Of a DNA stretch of 37,610 nt, positions 7,129-15,880 are shown in pieces. This DNA comes from Flavobacteriales bacterium (lineage in GTDB: Bacteria > Bacteroidota > Bacteroidia > Flavobacteriales_D > Parvicellaceae). Every line of letters begins with the position of its first letter. Position 1 is the first letter of the stretch. Under the pieces are notes generated by a model. The model did no database searches, was not told the DNA's origin, and saw nothing but the letters and a program-made list of their open reading frames with translations. The stretch is taken from NCBI GenBank assembly GCA_029251405.1, contig JAQXDK010000001.1, forward strand, positions 1 through 37,610, written 5' to 3'. Position numbers and translations under genes: made by a program.

Positions 7129-8353
7129 ACTAGCTTGGAGAAATATTATTTACAGACCCTTTTCGTCAGGTCTTTCAATAGTCTTGTTAGCATCTTCGAT
7201 AATGATCATCGTCTTGGCTTTATTAACCATGCAGCAACTTGAAGATAAGTTTGACGAAAATGCAAATAAAGTAGATTTAGTTGTCGGAGCCAAAGGGAGC
7301 AGGCTTCAATTAGTACTTTGTAATATTTTTCATATCGATAATCCTACTGGAAATATAAATTTAGAGGATATTGATTTTTTATCTAAGCATCCCTTTGTTA
7401 AGTCTGCAGTTCCAATATCTCTAGGTGATAATTATAAATCATACAGAATCGTAGGTACTCAAGAAAGTTTTATTAGTAATTTATATTCTTCAAAATTAGC
7501 TGTCGGAAAATTATTTAAAAAATCTCAAGAAGTTGTTTTAGGAGCTAATGTTGCCAAAACATTAAAATTAAAGATTGGCGATAGTTTTTATGGAAGCCAT
7601 GGAATTGAAGCATCTCTTCATCAACATGGAAATGCTAAATATGAAGTAGTTGGTATTTTAAGTCCAACAGGACATATAATTGATAATTTGCTATTGACTT
7701 CTTTACAAACTATTTGGGATGCACATGCAGACAATCATCAGAAAGGCAGTTTTGATTTGAAAAAAGAAATAAAACATGATCACGCTCATCACCACGAAAA
7801 AACTACTAAGGAAATTACAGCATTACTTATAAATTACAGCTCACCAAGAGCAAAGTTTTCTATTCCCGGTTTAGTTAATAAGAAAAAGCAATTAATTGGT
7901 GCTGAGCCAGCCATAGAGATTCAAAGACTTTTAGACCTTATTTATCCAGCTGTCAAGGTAGTTTCAATATTAGCTTGGTTCATTTTTGGGTTATCTTTTT
8001 TAAGCATGTTAGTTACAATGATTAATTCCTTGAAGGATAGAAAATACGAAGTAGCAATGATGAGAGTTTCTGGGGCAACGTCTAAAATTGTTATATTTTC
8101 AATACTTTTAGAAGGTCTTTTGTTATCATTTATAGGATCTTTAATTGGTCTATTAATGGGACATTTTCTGATGTCTGTAATGGGTGTGTATTTAACAAAT
8201 AGTTACCATTATCAATTTACTGGCTTCATTTTTAACCCACTAGAACTATGGATATTTTTAGGAGCAGTTTTAATTGGTATTATTGCTGCATTTTCTCCTG
8301 CAATATCTTCATATAAAATCGATATTTCAAGAACTTTAAAAAATAAAATATGA
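7118..8353 (+). CDS. FtsX-like ABC permease with His-rich extracytoplasmic loop
   Basis: Permease of 411 residues with the MacB/FtsX topology: one N-terminal membrane segment (about 18-38), a large extracytoplasmic domain (about 45-275), then three segments near the C-terminus (about 280-300, 325-350, 375-395). The start LAWRNIIYRPFSSGLSIVLL and the region DLVVGAKGSRLQLVL are characteristic of this subfamily. The extracytoplasmic domain has HADNH (203-207) and HDHAHHH (220-226), a plausible metal-binding loop. It is flanked by its ATPase and by a small secreted protein in the same arrangement as Zur-regulated PA4064-PA4066. Transport of, or response to, Zn is inferred; the fold alone would also fit lipoprotein or peptide handling. 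Confidence 0.85.
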   Translation: MLLKLAWRNIIYRPFSSGLSIVLLASSIMIIVLALLTMQQLEDKFDENANKVDLVVGAKGSRLQLVLCNIFHIDNPTGNINLEDIDFLSKHPFVKSAVPISLGDNYKSYRIVGTQESFISNLYSSKLAVGKLFKKSQEVVLGANVAKTLKLKIGDSFYGSHGIEASLHQHGNAKYEVVGILSPTGHIIDNLLLTSLQTIWDAHADNHQKGSFDLKKEIKHDHAHHHEKTTKEITALLINYSSPRAKFSIPGLVNKKKQLIGAEPAIEIQRLLDLIYPAVKVVSILAWFIFGLSFLSMLVTMINSLKDRKYEVAMMRVSGATSKIVIFSILLEGLLLSFIGSLIGLLMGHFLMSVMGVYLTNSYHYQFTGFIFNPLELWIFLGAVLIGIIAAFSPAISSYKIDISRTLKNKI

Positions 8354-8787
8354 AAAATAAAATCATTTTAATAACAATTTCTTTTTTATTTAGTTTTCCT
8401 ATTTTTTCACAAAATATTATTTCTTGGGAGTTATTAAAAAATGTAGAATTTGATGAAATTTGGTCAGAAGAATTTCAAGCTTATTACATGGTTCCAAAAT
8501 TTTCAAGTTCTGTTAAAGTTTTAGATAATAAAGAAGTACAAATAAGAGGATTTATTATCCCTGTAGATATTGTTCAGGATTATTATGTTCTTTCTGCAAA
8601 TCCTTATAGTTCTTGTTTTTTTTGTGGACAGGCAGGTCCCGAGTCTGTCATGGAAGTTCAATTGATTAAAAAGTATGAAGGATTAAGAATGGATCAAGTT
8701 ATAACTTTTAAAGGAAAGTTAAAGCTAAATGTAGACGATATTTATCAATTAAATTACATTCTTGAAGATGCAGAAATCGTTGAGTAA
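8350..8787 (+). CDS. Small secreted DUF3299-like protein with CxxC
   Basis: Protein of 145 residues with a signal peptide (about 1-20, ending FSFPIFSQ). The mature part has a beta-rich region with VQIRGFIIPVD, then SSCFFCGQAGPES with C89 and C92, and ends with VITFKGKLKLNVDDIYQLNYILEDAEI. The layout (GFIIP, a Cys-containing middle, a GKLKL segment near the end) resembles DUF3299 proteins such as PA4066, though the CxxC form is the Bacteroidota version as I recall it. It has no lipobox Cys after the signal, so it is probably a soluble periplasmic protein. The start overlaps the permease stop (ATGA), marking it as a partner of the ABC transporter. A metal-binding role for the Cys pair is inferred. 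Confidence 0.75.
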   Translation: MKNKIILITISFLFSFPIFSQNIISWELLKNVEFDEIWSEEFQAYYMVPKFSSSVKVLDNKEVQIRGFIIPVDIVQDYYVLSANPYSSCFFCGQAGPESVMEVQLIKKYEGLRMDQVITFKGKLKLNVDDIYQLNYILEDAEIVE

Positions 8788-10005
8788 TTAAATTATTTTT
8801 TTAATCTCAGACCATACAATTTTGGTTGCTCCAATTTTATTTTGAATTATTTTTTTTATTTGATTTTTTTTATTTTCCATTTCTTTAGAATTTTCTAAAA
8901 GTTTTAAAATTTTCAACTTTAGCTCCAAAGAGTTATTAATTTTAAACGCTACGTCTTCTTTTAACATTAGTTGAGCTTCTGGAAATTTTTCAATTTTAGG
9001 ACCAAATAAGATTACATTACCTTTTGCACCAGCTTCTAAAATATTATGAAGTTTACCACTAAAACCTCCACCTATAAATGCTATGTCAGAAAATTCGTAC
9101 AAATTGGCTAATAGTCCAATTTTATCAATGATTAATACTTTTGGATTAGATTTTGAAAAATTAGTTTCTGATAATAGTAAACAATGATCTCCAAATTTAG
9201 ATTTTAATTTTAATAAGTTTTTATGATTTATTTCATGTGGTACAATTATCCAATTTACATGCTTCAAATCTTTAATAATGTCTACAACTAAATTTTCTTC
9301 TGTGTCCCACGAAGAACCTAAAATGACACATGGTTTACCAATGTTGAAATTTTTAATTTTTTTTAAATCTTTTATATTATTTACTTGGTCGTATCTCAGA
9401 TCCCCACAATAATTAGCGTTAGTGAATCCTTTAGACTTCAAAAGATCAAGAGAAGAATGATCAAGAGTGAAAATCTTAGTCATAGATTTTAAAACTCTTA
9501 AGGAATTTCCAGCAAAAAACTTAAAATACCATTGATTTTTTCTAAATTTTGAAGAAGCCAAAAATGTGGGGATTTCTTGATTTTGGCATTCTAATATTAA
9601 ATTTAACCATAAGTCATATTTTATAAATATTATCAGTTTTGGTTTAATAAATGCTACAACTTTTGCGCTATTTTTTTTAGTGTCAATAGGTAGATAAAAT
9701 TTAAACAAGTCACTGTTTTGGTATTTGAAATTTTCAAAACCTGAGGGACTAAAAAAAGATATCGCTACTTGGTGGTTGTCGTTTTTAAGTATTTCGTCTA
9801 TCAAAGGAACCGCCATAATAGCTTCTCCATGGGAGGCAGCATGAACCCAAAAAGTTATTTTATTAGAATTTAACTTCTTTAAGTTTTCCTTCCAGTATCT
9901 TCTTCCTTGGTTACCAATTCTAGCTTTCTTATTACCTAAGACCGCTGAAAGTTTCAAATAAATATTTAATAATTTAATTCCTAATTGGTAGAGTTGAGAT
10001 GCCAT
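8788..10005 (-). CDS. waaA: 3-deoxy-D-manno-octulosonic acid (KDO) transferase
   Basis: WaaA adds KDO from CMP-KDO to lipid A precursors at the cytoplasmic face of the inner membrane, so this cell makes LPS or lipooligosaccharide. The 405-residue protein has a hydrophobic N-terminal segment and the family motif WVHAASHGE, where E61 aligns with the catalytic Glu. ISFFSPSGFE, LPIDTKKN, GDLRYDQV, GSSWDTEEN and, near the C-terminus, the nucleotide-binding FIGGGFSGKLHNILEAGAKG follow in order. It begins directly after the stop of the outer-membrane protein gene upstream and ends base-to-base with the convergent DUF3299-like gene, so no terminator fits between them. Confidence 0.94.
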   Translation of the reverse strand: MASQLYQLGIKLLNIYLKLSAVLGNKKARIGNQGRRYWKENLKKLNSNKITFWVHAASHGEAIMAVPLIDEILKNDNHQVAISFFSPSGFENFKYQNSDLFKFYLPIDTKKNSAKVVAFIKPKLIIFIKYDLWLNLILECQNQEIPTFLASSKFRKNQWYFKFFAGNSLRVLKSMTKIFTLDHSSLDLLKSKGFTNANYCGDLRYDQVNNIKDLKKIKNFNIGKPCVILGSSWDTEENLVVDIIKDLKHVNWIIVPHEINHKNLLKLKSKFGDHCLLLSETNFSKSNPKVLIIDKIGLLANLYEFSDIAFIGGGFSGKLHNILEAGAKGNVILFGPKIEKFPEAQLMLKEDVAFKINNSLELKLKILKLLENSKEMENKKNQIKKIIQNKIGATKIVWSEIKKII

Positions 10006-10752
10006 TTAGTTGTAGTAAAATTCTTTGGGCTCTTTTCTTAATACTGGAAAAATCCAACCAGCTCTAATACCTAGATAAATATCTAATCTATTTTCAGTGT
10101 ATGGTCCCATTAAATCAATTTGATAGTCTCTAAGCCCCTTATTAAAACCTTCAATTAACTCAATTCCAATATTAAAATTTATCAATCTGTTATTGCTCAT
10201 ATGATGGTAGCCTAAATATTGCTTAAGTAGAAAACCTACTGTGAGTCTGTCATAATATTTTAAATACTCTTTCGATAATTGTGGAATTAAATTATCCTGA
10301 TTTTCTATTCTTATCTTATAGTACATAGTTCCGACACCTCCCTTAAAAAAAATCCCAGAATTGACATTGGGTCCAAATTGGTTATAAATTTTACCAAAAT
10401 CAAAACTAATTAAACCACCTCTATGGTATAAAACAATTAAGTTTTCCTCTCCATTTTGGTTTATTATCCAACCTTGAGAATTTGTCAAATGATTTATAAC
10501 TGAATTAGTTTTAACATTTTGACTGTGAATGAAATTATAATTGAATTCAAAAGTTTGATTTTTTTTATTTTTCAATCCGATTAGAAATCCAATATTTGTG
10601 TTTAGCCCAAAATCTTCACTAAAATCTCCTTTTGGAGACTGAACGGCTAAACTAAATTTAACCATTGGACAAAATATTACAGAATCTTTTATATTTTGAC
10701 CAATTAAGACATTACTACAGAAAACTAAAAATAAAATGATGAATTTATTCAA
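10006..10752 (-). CDS. Predicted outer-membrane beta-barrel protein, function unknown
   Basis: I do not recognise the family. The 248-residue product has a clear signal peptide (about 1-18, hydrophobic core FIILFLVFCSNVLIG then QN). The mature part alternates polar and hydrophobic residues in strand-length stretches rich in Gly, Asn and aromatics, for example NIGFLIGLK, FEFNYNFIH, GIFFKGGVGTMYYKI and IYLGIRAGWIF, as in an eight- to ten-stranded porin-like barrel. It ends EFYYN. It lies immediately upstream of waaA with no gap, so it shares that transcript; a role at the LPS-bearing outer membrane fits but is only contextual. Confidence 0.7.
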   Translation of the reverse strand: MNKFIILFLVFCSNVLIGQNIKDSVIFCPMVKFSLAVQSPKGDFSEDFGLNTNIGFLIGLKNKKNQTFEFNYNFIHSQNVKTNSVINHLTNSQGWIINQNGEENLIVLYHRGGLISFDFGKIYNQFGPNVNSGIFFKGGVGTMYYKIRIENQDNLIPQLSKEYLKYYDRLTVGFLLKQYLGYHHMSNNRLINFNIGIELIEGFNKGLRDYQIDLMGPYTENRLDIYLGIRAGWIFPVLRKEPKEFYYN

Positions 10753-10774
10753 TATGTAATTTTAATTAATTATT

Positions 10775-10782
10775 CAAATATA
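10775..10782 (-). promoter_or_regulatory. Putative -7 promoter element for the waaA operon
   Basis: Read on the minus strand this is TATATTTG, an exact TAnnTTTG match, 23 bases upstream of the start codon at 10752. No good -33 TTG is visible. It is divergent from the nucleotide-sugar operon promoter next to it. Confidence 0.45.
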
Positions 10783-10786
10783 GAAA

Positions 10787-10817
10787 TTGTCATAAATGTA
10801 AGATATACTTATATTCG
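10787..10817 (+). promoter_or_regulatory. Putative promoter of the nucleotide-sugar operon
   Basis: TTG at 10787-10789 and TATATTCG at 10810-10817, separated by 20 bases, fit the Bacteroidota -33/-7 pattern with one mismatch in the -7 box (C for T). Transcription would begin about 15 bases before the GTG at 10837, leaving a short leader. Confidence 0.45.
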
Positions 10818-10836
10818 CACCTCATTAAATAACCTT

Positions 10837-11982
10837 GTGATCGAAAATAATTTAAATATTCAAATGGTTGACTTAAAAAGTCAATATTTAAAAATTAAAA
10901 ATCAGGTAGACAGCGCTATAAACGGAGTTCTTGAAAACACTCAATTTATAAATGGAGAGCATGTTAAAGGGTTTCAATCAGAATTAGCAAATTATATGGG
11001 TGTTAAGCATGTAATAACATGCGCAAACGGTACCGATGCACTTCAGATTGCAATGATGGGCTTAGGTCTTAAGCCGGGTGACGAAGTAATCACGCCTTCT
11101 TTTACCTACATTGCTACTACTGAGGTAGTTGCCTTGTTAGGATTGAAACCGGTTTTTGTGGATTGCGATCCAAACACTTTTAATATTTCAATTAAGGAAA
11201 TCGAAAAAGCAATCACCAGCAAGACAAAAGCTATCGTTCCTGTACACCTCTTTGGTCAGTCTTGTGATATGAAAGCCATATTAAAAATTGCAAAAGAAAA
11301 TGAACTTTTTGTAATCGAAGATAATGCTCAAGCTATTGGTAGTGATTATTTTGGTCTTGCTGAAACGAAAAAAACAGGTACTATTGGAAATGTTGGATGT
11401 ACCAGTTTTTTTCCTTCCAAGAATTTAGGTTGTTACGGAGATGGGGGAGCCTTAATGACTAATGACGATCAATTAGCGGAAAAATTAAGGATGATTGCTA
11501 ACCATGGACAAAGTAAAAGATATTACCATGATATTGTAGGTTGTAACTCTAGACTAGATAATCTACAGGCAGCAGTACTAAGAATTAAGCTTAAAGAGTT
11601 AGATAGTTATATATTAAATAGAAGAAAAGCTGCCGATTATTACGATCAGCATTTGGATGGAGTAGAGGAGTTGTCCGTCCCATTTAGAGATGATAATTCA
11701 AATCACGTTTTTCACCAGTATACTCTAAAATTGAACGATAAAGTAAATAGAGACAAACTCATTCGATATTTAGCATCTAAAAATATTCCAGCAATGGTTT
11801 ATTATCCAGTGCCAGCTCATCAACAAAAAATGTTCTCTAGTATACCGGCTACATTTAACACGATGAATAACACAGAGTGGTTATCAGAAAGAGTGTTTTC
11901 GTTACCCATGCATACTGAATTGAACACTAAACAACAAAATTATATAATAGATAATATTTTAAATTTTTTAAAAATAATATAA
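10837..11982 (+). CDS. PLP-dependent UDP-sugar 3-aminotransferase (WbpE/WlbC type)
   Basis: DegT/DnrJ/EryC1-family aminotransferase, expected to convert a UDP-3-keto-GlcNAc-uronate to the 3-amino sugar with glutamate as donor. Of 381 residues, it shows GTDALQIAM (PLP phosphate), ITPSFTYIAT, VIEDNAQAIGS (D162 contacts the pyridine N) and TSFFPSKNLGCYGDGGA with K195 as the Schiff-base lysine. The opening MVDLKSQY and the EDNAQAIG form are close to WlbC/WbpE. The longest start is GTG at 10837; an ATG at 10864 (residue 10) is a good alternative, since the conserved part starts there. It heads an eight-gene operon that also holds WbpB-, WbpD- and WbpA-like genes, supporting the pathway call. Stop and next start overlap (TAATG). 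Confidence 0.9.
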   Translation: MIENNLNIQMVDLKSQYLKIKNQVDSAINGVLENTQFINGEHVKGFQSELANYMGVKHVITCANGTDALQIAMMGLGLKPGDEVITPSFTYIATTEVVALLGLKPVFVDCDPNTFNISIKEIEKAITSKTKAIVPVHLFGQSCDMKAILKIAKENELFVIEDNAQAIGSDYFGLAETKKTGTIGNVGCTSFFPSKNLGCYGDGGALMTNDDQLAEKLRMIANHGQSKRYYHDIVGCNSRLDNLQAAVLRIKLKELDSYILNRRKAADYYDQHLDGVEELSVPFRDDNSNHVFHQYTLKLNDKVNRDKLIRYLASKNIPAMVYYPVPAHQQKMFSSIPATFNTMNNTEWLSERVFSLPMHTELNTKQQNYIIDNILNFLKII

Positions 11983-13304
11983 TGAAAATAGCTGTAATTG
12001 GAACTGGATATGTTGGTTTGGTAACCGGAACATGTTTGGCAGAAACTGGAAATACAGTCACTTGTGTTGACATTGATGAGCAAAAAATTAATAAACTTAA
12101 GAATGGAATTGTTCCAATTTATGAACCACACTTAGATATTTTTTTTCAAAGAAACATATCACAGAAAAGGTTGTTTTTTACAACATCATTAGAGAAAGGA
12201 ATTGCTGATGCTCAGTTGATTTTCTTAGCTTTACCAACACCTCCTGGGGAAGATGGTTCTGCTGATTTAAGCTACATTCTAACAGTAGCTGAACAATTAG
12301 GTGAATTAATAACTGAATATAAAGTAATTATTGATAAAAGTACGGTGCCAGTTGGAACTGCAGATAAAGTTAAACATACAATTAATAAAAAGGCTAAAGT
12401 AGCATTTGATGTTGTATCTAATCCTGAATTTCTTAGAGAAGGATATGCTGTTGAAGACTTTATGAAACCAGATCGTGTTGTTGTTGGATGTAGTAGCGAT
12501 AAAGCTAAGAATTTAATGGAGGAATTGTACAAGCCCTTTGTTCGTCAAGGAAACCCCATATTATTTATGGACGAAAAATCTGCGGAACTGACTAAATATG
12601 CTGCTAATTCTTTCTTAGCAACAAAAATAACTTTCATGAACGAAATAGCTAACTATTGCGAAATTATTGGAGCGGATGTGGATAAAGTGAGAAAAGGAAT
12701 TGGTACAGACACTAGAATTGGTAAAAGATTTTTATTTCCTGGTATTGGCTACGGAGGAAGTTGTTTCCCAAAAGATGTAAAGGCGTTAAAAAAGTCAGGA
12801 ATGGATGAAAACTATCAGTTTAAAATCATTGACTCCGTAATGGAAGTTAATGATCGACAAAAAACAAAAATAGTTGATAAAATTGTTTCTTTTTATGGTA
12901 ACGATTTATCTGATAAAACATTTGCACTATGGGGCTTAGCTTTCAAGCCTGAGACAGACGACATTAGAGAAGCACCGTCTTTAGAAATAATTGATAAATT
13001 AGTTTCTTTGGGTGCTCAAATTGTTGCATATGATCCAGAAGCAATGAAAAATGTTGAGGAACTAATTGGAAACAAAATCAAATATGCCAGCTCCAGTTTA
13101 GAGGCAGTCCAAGAATCAGATGCTTTAATTATTGCTACAGAATGGGCGGCTTTTAGGAATCCAGATTTTGATGTTTTAACATTATCTATGAAGTCACCTG
13201 TTATTTTTGATGGGAGAAACCTTTACTCTATTGAGTCAATGGAAAAAAGGAATTTCTATTACCAAAGTATGGGAAGAAAAATTGTAAATAATTTGAGAAA
13301 ATGA
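11982..13304 (+). CDS. ugd: UDP-glucose 6-dehydrogenase
   Basis: Oxidises UDP-glucose to UDP-glucuronate with two NAD+. The 440 residues carry the N-terminal Rossmann motif [45 protein letters not shown], and the catalytic loop [10 protein letters not shown] with C261. The C-terminal domain has [25 protein letters not shown] and NPEFLREG separate it from the UDP-GlcNAc dehydrogenase found later in the same operon. It feeds the UXS gene that starts four bases before its stop. The start overlaps the stop of the aminotransferase gene. Confidence 0.95.
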   Translation: MKIAVIGTGYVGLVTGTCLAETGNTVTCVDIDEQKINKLKNGIVPIYEPHLDIFFQRNISQKRLFFTTSLEKGIADAQLIFLALPTPPGEDGSADLSYILTVAEQLGELITEYKVIIDKSTVPVGTADKVKHTINKKAKVAFDVVSNPEFLREGYAVEDFMKPDRVVVGCSSDKAKNLMEELYKPFVRQGNPILFMDEKSAELTKYAANSFLATKITFMNEIANYCEIIGADVDKVRKGIGTDTRIGKRFLFPGIGYGGSCFPKDVKALKKSGMDENYQFKIIDSVMEVNDRQKTKIVDKIVSFYGNDLSDKTFALWGLAFKPETDDIREAPSLEIIDKLVSLGAQIVAYDPEAMKNVEELIGNKIKYASSSLEAVQESDALIIATEWAAFRNPDFDVLTLSMKSPVIFDGRNLYSIESMEKRNFYYQSMGRKIVNNLRK

Positions 13305-14287
13305 AACGAGTCTTAGTCACTGGTGCAGCAGGGTTTTTAGGTTCTCACATTTGCGAACGTTTCTTAAATGAAAATTTTAAAGTCTTGGGTATGGATAATT
13401 TCATAACGGGTTCAACTAATAACGTGGCTATATTATCCAAGCATCAAAACTTCGAATTTATTGAACACGACGTTTCTAATTTCATAAAAGTAGAAGGAGA
13501 AATTGATTATATACTTCATTTTGCTTCACCTGCAAGTCCTATTGATTATTTGAAAATACCCATACAAACTTTGAAAGTTGGTTCTTTAGGAACTCATAAT
13601 TTACTAGGTTTAGCAAAGGCTAAAAAAGCTGTAATATTAGTTGCTTCAACCAGTGAAGTTTATGGTGACCCATTAGTTCATCCTCAAAAAGAAAATTATT
13701 TTGGAAATGTAAACCCAATTGGTCCAAGAGGTGTATATGATGAAGCTAAAAGATTTCAAGAAGCTATGACCATGGCTTACCATACGTTTCACGGAGTGGA
13801 AACGAGAATCGTGAGGATTTTCAACACCTATGGTCCAAGAATGCGATTGAATGATGGAAGAGTTTTACCAGCTTTTATTGGTCAAGCGCTTAGAGGTGAA
13901 GATTTAACTATTTTTGGTGACGGGATGCAAACCAGATCATTTTGTTATGTAGATGATTTAATAAACGGTATTTTTAAGTTGTTATTTTCAAATTATAATT
14001 TCCCAGTCAATATTGGTAATCCTAATGAGATAACAATAAATGATTTTGCTAAAGAAATACTTAAATTAACAAAATCGGACCAGAAAATAATCTATAAACC
14101 TCTTCCTGAAAATGATCCACTAAAAAGAAAACCAGATATAGAATTAGCGAATACTATTTTAAATTGGAAGCCAAAAATTCACAGAGAAGAAGGCTTAAAG
14201 TTAACTTATGATTACTTTTGTTCTCTAAGCAAAGAGCAACTCTACAAGAAGGATCATCAAAATTTTAAATCTTATAATAAATTTTAA
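13301..14287 (+). CDS. UDP-glucuronate decarboxylase (UDP-xylose synthase)
   Basis: Extended short-chain dehydrogenase that decarboxylates UDP-glucuronate to UDP-xylose with tightly bound NAD+. In its 328 residues are [11 protein letters not shown] (NAD binding), [12 protein letters not shown] (a hallmark of UXS rather than dTDP-glucose dehydratase), STSEVYGDP, and the catalytic pair in GVYDEAKR (Y146, K150). [16 protein letters not shown] and FCYVDDLI follow, as in bacterial and plant UXS. It starts within the end of ugd, which supplies its substrate, and its stop overlaps the next start. UDP-xylose or a derived pentose is therefore probably in the surface glycan, although the glycosyltransferase is not in this window. 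Confidence 0.92.
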   Translation: MKRVLVTGAAGFLGSHICERFLNENFKVLGMDNFITGSTNNVAILSKHQNFEFIEHDVSNFIKVEGEIDYILHFASPASPIDYLKIPIQTLKVGSLGTHNLLGLAKAKKAVILVASTSEVYGDPLVHPQKENYFGNVNPIGPRGVYDEAKRFQEAMTMAYHTFHGVETRIVRIFNTYGPRMRLNDGRVLPAFIGQALRGEDLTIFGDGMQTRSFCYVDDLINGIFKLLFSNYNFPVNIGNPNEITINDFAKEILKLTKSDQKIIYKPLPENDPLKRKPDIELANTILNWKPKIHREEGLKLTYDYFCSLSKEQLYKKDHQNFKSYNKF

Positions 14288-14859
14288 TGAATTATTTCGC
14301 CCATCCTACCGCTGTTATAGATGACCAAGTTGAAATTGGCGAAGCATCTAAAATTTGGCATTTTAGTCATTTAATGAGTGATTCTAAAATCGGAATGCGC
14401 TGTAATATTGGACAAAATGTTGTCATTTCTCCTCAAGTCGTCTTAGGCAACAATGTGAAAGTACAGAATAATGTTTCTATTTATAGTGGTGTTATTTGTG
14501 AAGACGATGTTTTTTTAGGCCCTTCAATGGTTTTTACAAATATAAGTAATCCAAGAAGTGCTATTATTAGAAGAGATTCTTATGAACCAACATTGGTGAG
14601 AAGAGGGGCCTCTATAGGTGCCAATGCTACTATAATATGTGGAAACGAAATTGGTGAATTTGCATTAATTGGTGCAGGTTCAGTTGTCACTAAAATGGTG
14701 AAACCATATGCACTAATTGTCGGTAATCCTGGCAAACAAATAGGGTGGGTTAGTGAGCATGGACATACTCTAAAATTTAAAGATGGTGAAGCAGTCTGTC
14801 CGGAATCATCGCAAGAGTATCAGTTGGTAAATAATGATTGTTTTTTAAAAAAGACATAA
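14287..14859 (+). CDS. UDP-amino-sugar N-acetyltransferase (WbpD/WlbB type)
   Basis: Left-handed beta-helix acyltransferase of 190 residues that, in the Wbp/Wlb pathway, acetylates the 3-amino group of UDP-GlcNAc3NA using acetyl-CoA. Hexapeptide repeats run through most of the protein (VEIGEASKI, IGMRCNIGQNVVI, LGNNVKVQNNVSI, IGANATIICGNEIGE, IGAGSVVTK). The start HPTAVIDDQVEIG and SKIWHFSHL, and GPSMVFTNISNPRSAI, are characteristic of WlbB. Its position between the WbpE-like aminotransferase and the WbpB-like dehydrogenase agrees with that role. The start overlaps the stop of the UXS gene and one base separates it from the next gene. Confidence 0.88.
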   Translation: MNYFAHPTAVIDDQVEIGEASKIWHFSHLMSDSKIGMRCNIGQNVVISPQVVLGNNVKVQNNVSIYSGVICEDDVFLGPSMVFTNISNPRSAIIRRDSYEPTLVRRGASIGANATIICGNEIGEFALIGAGSVVTKMVKPYALIVGNPGKQIGWVSEHGHTLKFKDGEAVCPESSQEYQLVNNDCFLKKT

Positions 14860-14860
14860 T

Positions 14861-15880
14861 ATGGAAAATGTAAAATTTGGTGTTATAGGTACTGGTCATA
14901 TTGGTAAGAGACATGCTGAAATGATTCAAAGAAACCCTTCTTGTGAATTGGTAGCATTGTGCGATATTTTATCTAAAAATAAATTAGGGCTTGAAAATTA
15001 TACTGTTCCATTTTATAATAATCATAAGGAACTGTTGGAATTTCATCCTGAAATTGATGTGGTTTGTATTTGTACACCCAACGGATCCCACTCCAGTATA
15101 GCAATAGAAGTTCTAGAATTTGATAAACATTTAGTAATTGAAAAACCCATTGGATTAAGTAAAGCCAAATGTGAAAAAGTAATTTTCAAAGCTTTACAGA
15201 AGCACAAGCAAGTTTTTGCTGTAATGCAGAACAGGTATTCTCCGCCAAGTCAGTGGCTAAAGCAACTAGTTGAAACTAAAAAATTGGGAGATATATTTAT
15301 GGTTCAAGTAAATTGTTATTGGAATAGAGACGATAGATATTATAAAAAAGGTGGTTGGAAAGGTACTCAAGAAAAAGATGGTGGAACTTTATTTACCCAA
15401 TTCTCTCACTTTATTGATATCATGTACTGGCTCTTTGGCGATATAGAAAATATAGAGGGAAAGTTTAACGATTTTACACATGAAAAATCTACCGATTTTG
15501 AAGACTCGGGTATGATTAATTTTAATTTTATTGATGGCGGAATGGGCAGTGTTAATTATTCCACAGCTGTTTGGAATTCAAATTTAGAAAGTAGTATGAT
15601 CATCGTTGGAAGTAAGGGAAGTGTTAAAGTAGGAGGCCAATATATGAATGAAATAGAGTTTTGTAATATACAAGACTATCAAATGCCTGAATTAGCTCCA
15701 TCTAATCCTCCTAATGATTATGGACAGTACAAAGGAAGTGCTGCCAATCATCATTACATCTTTGAAAATGTTGTAGAGACTTTAAGAGGTAAAAATATAG
15801 CCACAACAAATGTGTTGGAAGGTTTAAAAGTGGTTGAAATAATAGAAAAAATATATAATTTAAGAGATACCAAAAAATGA
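14861..15880 (+). CDS. UDP-GlcNAc-uronate 3-dehydrogenase (WbpB/WlbA type)
   Basis: Gfo/Idh/MocA oxidoreductase of 339 residues, expected to oxidise C3 of UDP-N-acetylglucosaminuronate. The N-terminal Rossmann fold has VIGTGHIGKRHAEMI, then VCICTPNGSHSSIAIE and the catalytic VIEKPIGLSK (E94-K95-P96). The C-terminal domain has GGTLFTQFSHFIDIMYWLFGDI, where the His is a usual active-site residue. From known WbpB/WlbA biochemistry, NADH made here is recycled with 2-oxoglutarate, which couples this step to the PLP aminotransferase that heads the operon. It overlaps the next gene by four bases (ATGA). Confidence 0.87.
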   Translation: MENVKFGVIGTGHIGKRHAEMIQRNPSCELVALCDILSKNKLGLENYTVPFYNNHKELLEFHPEIDVVCICTPNGSHSSIAIEVLEFDKHLVIEKPIGLSKAKCEKVIFKALQKHKQVFAVMQNRYSPPSQWLKQLVETKKLGDIFMVQVNCYWNRDDRYYKKGGWKGTQEKDGGTLFTQFSHFIDIMYWLFGDIENIEGKFNDFTHEKSTDFEDSGMINFNFIDGGMGSVNYSTAVWNSNLESSMIIVGSKGSVKVGGQYMNEIEFCNIQDYQMPELAPSNPPNDYGQYKGSAANHHYIFENVVETLRGKNIATTNVLEGLKVVEIIEKIYNLRDTKK

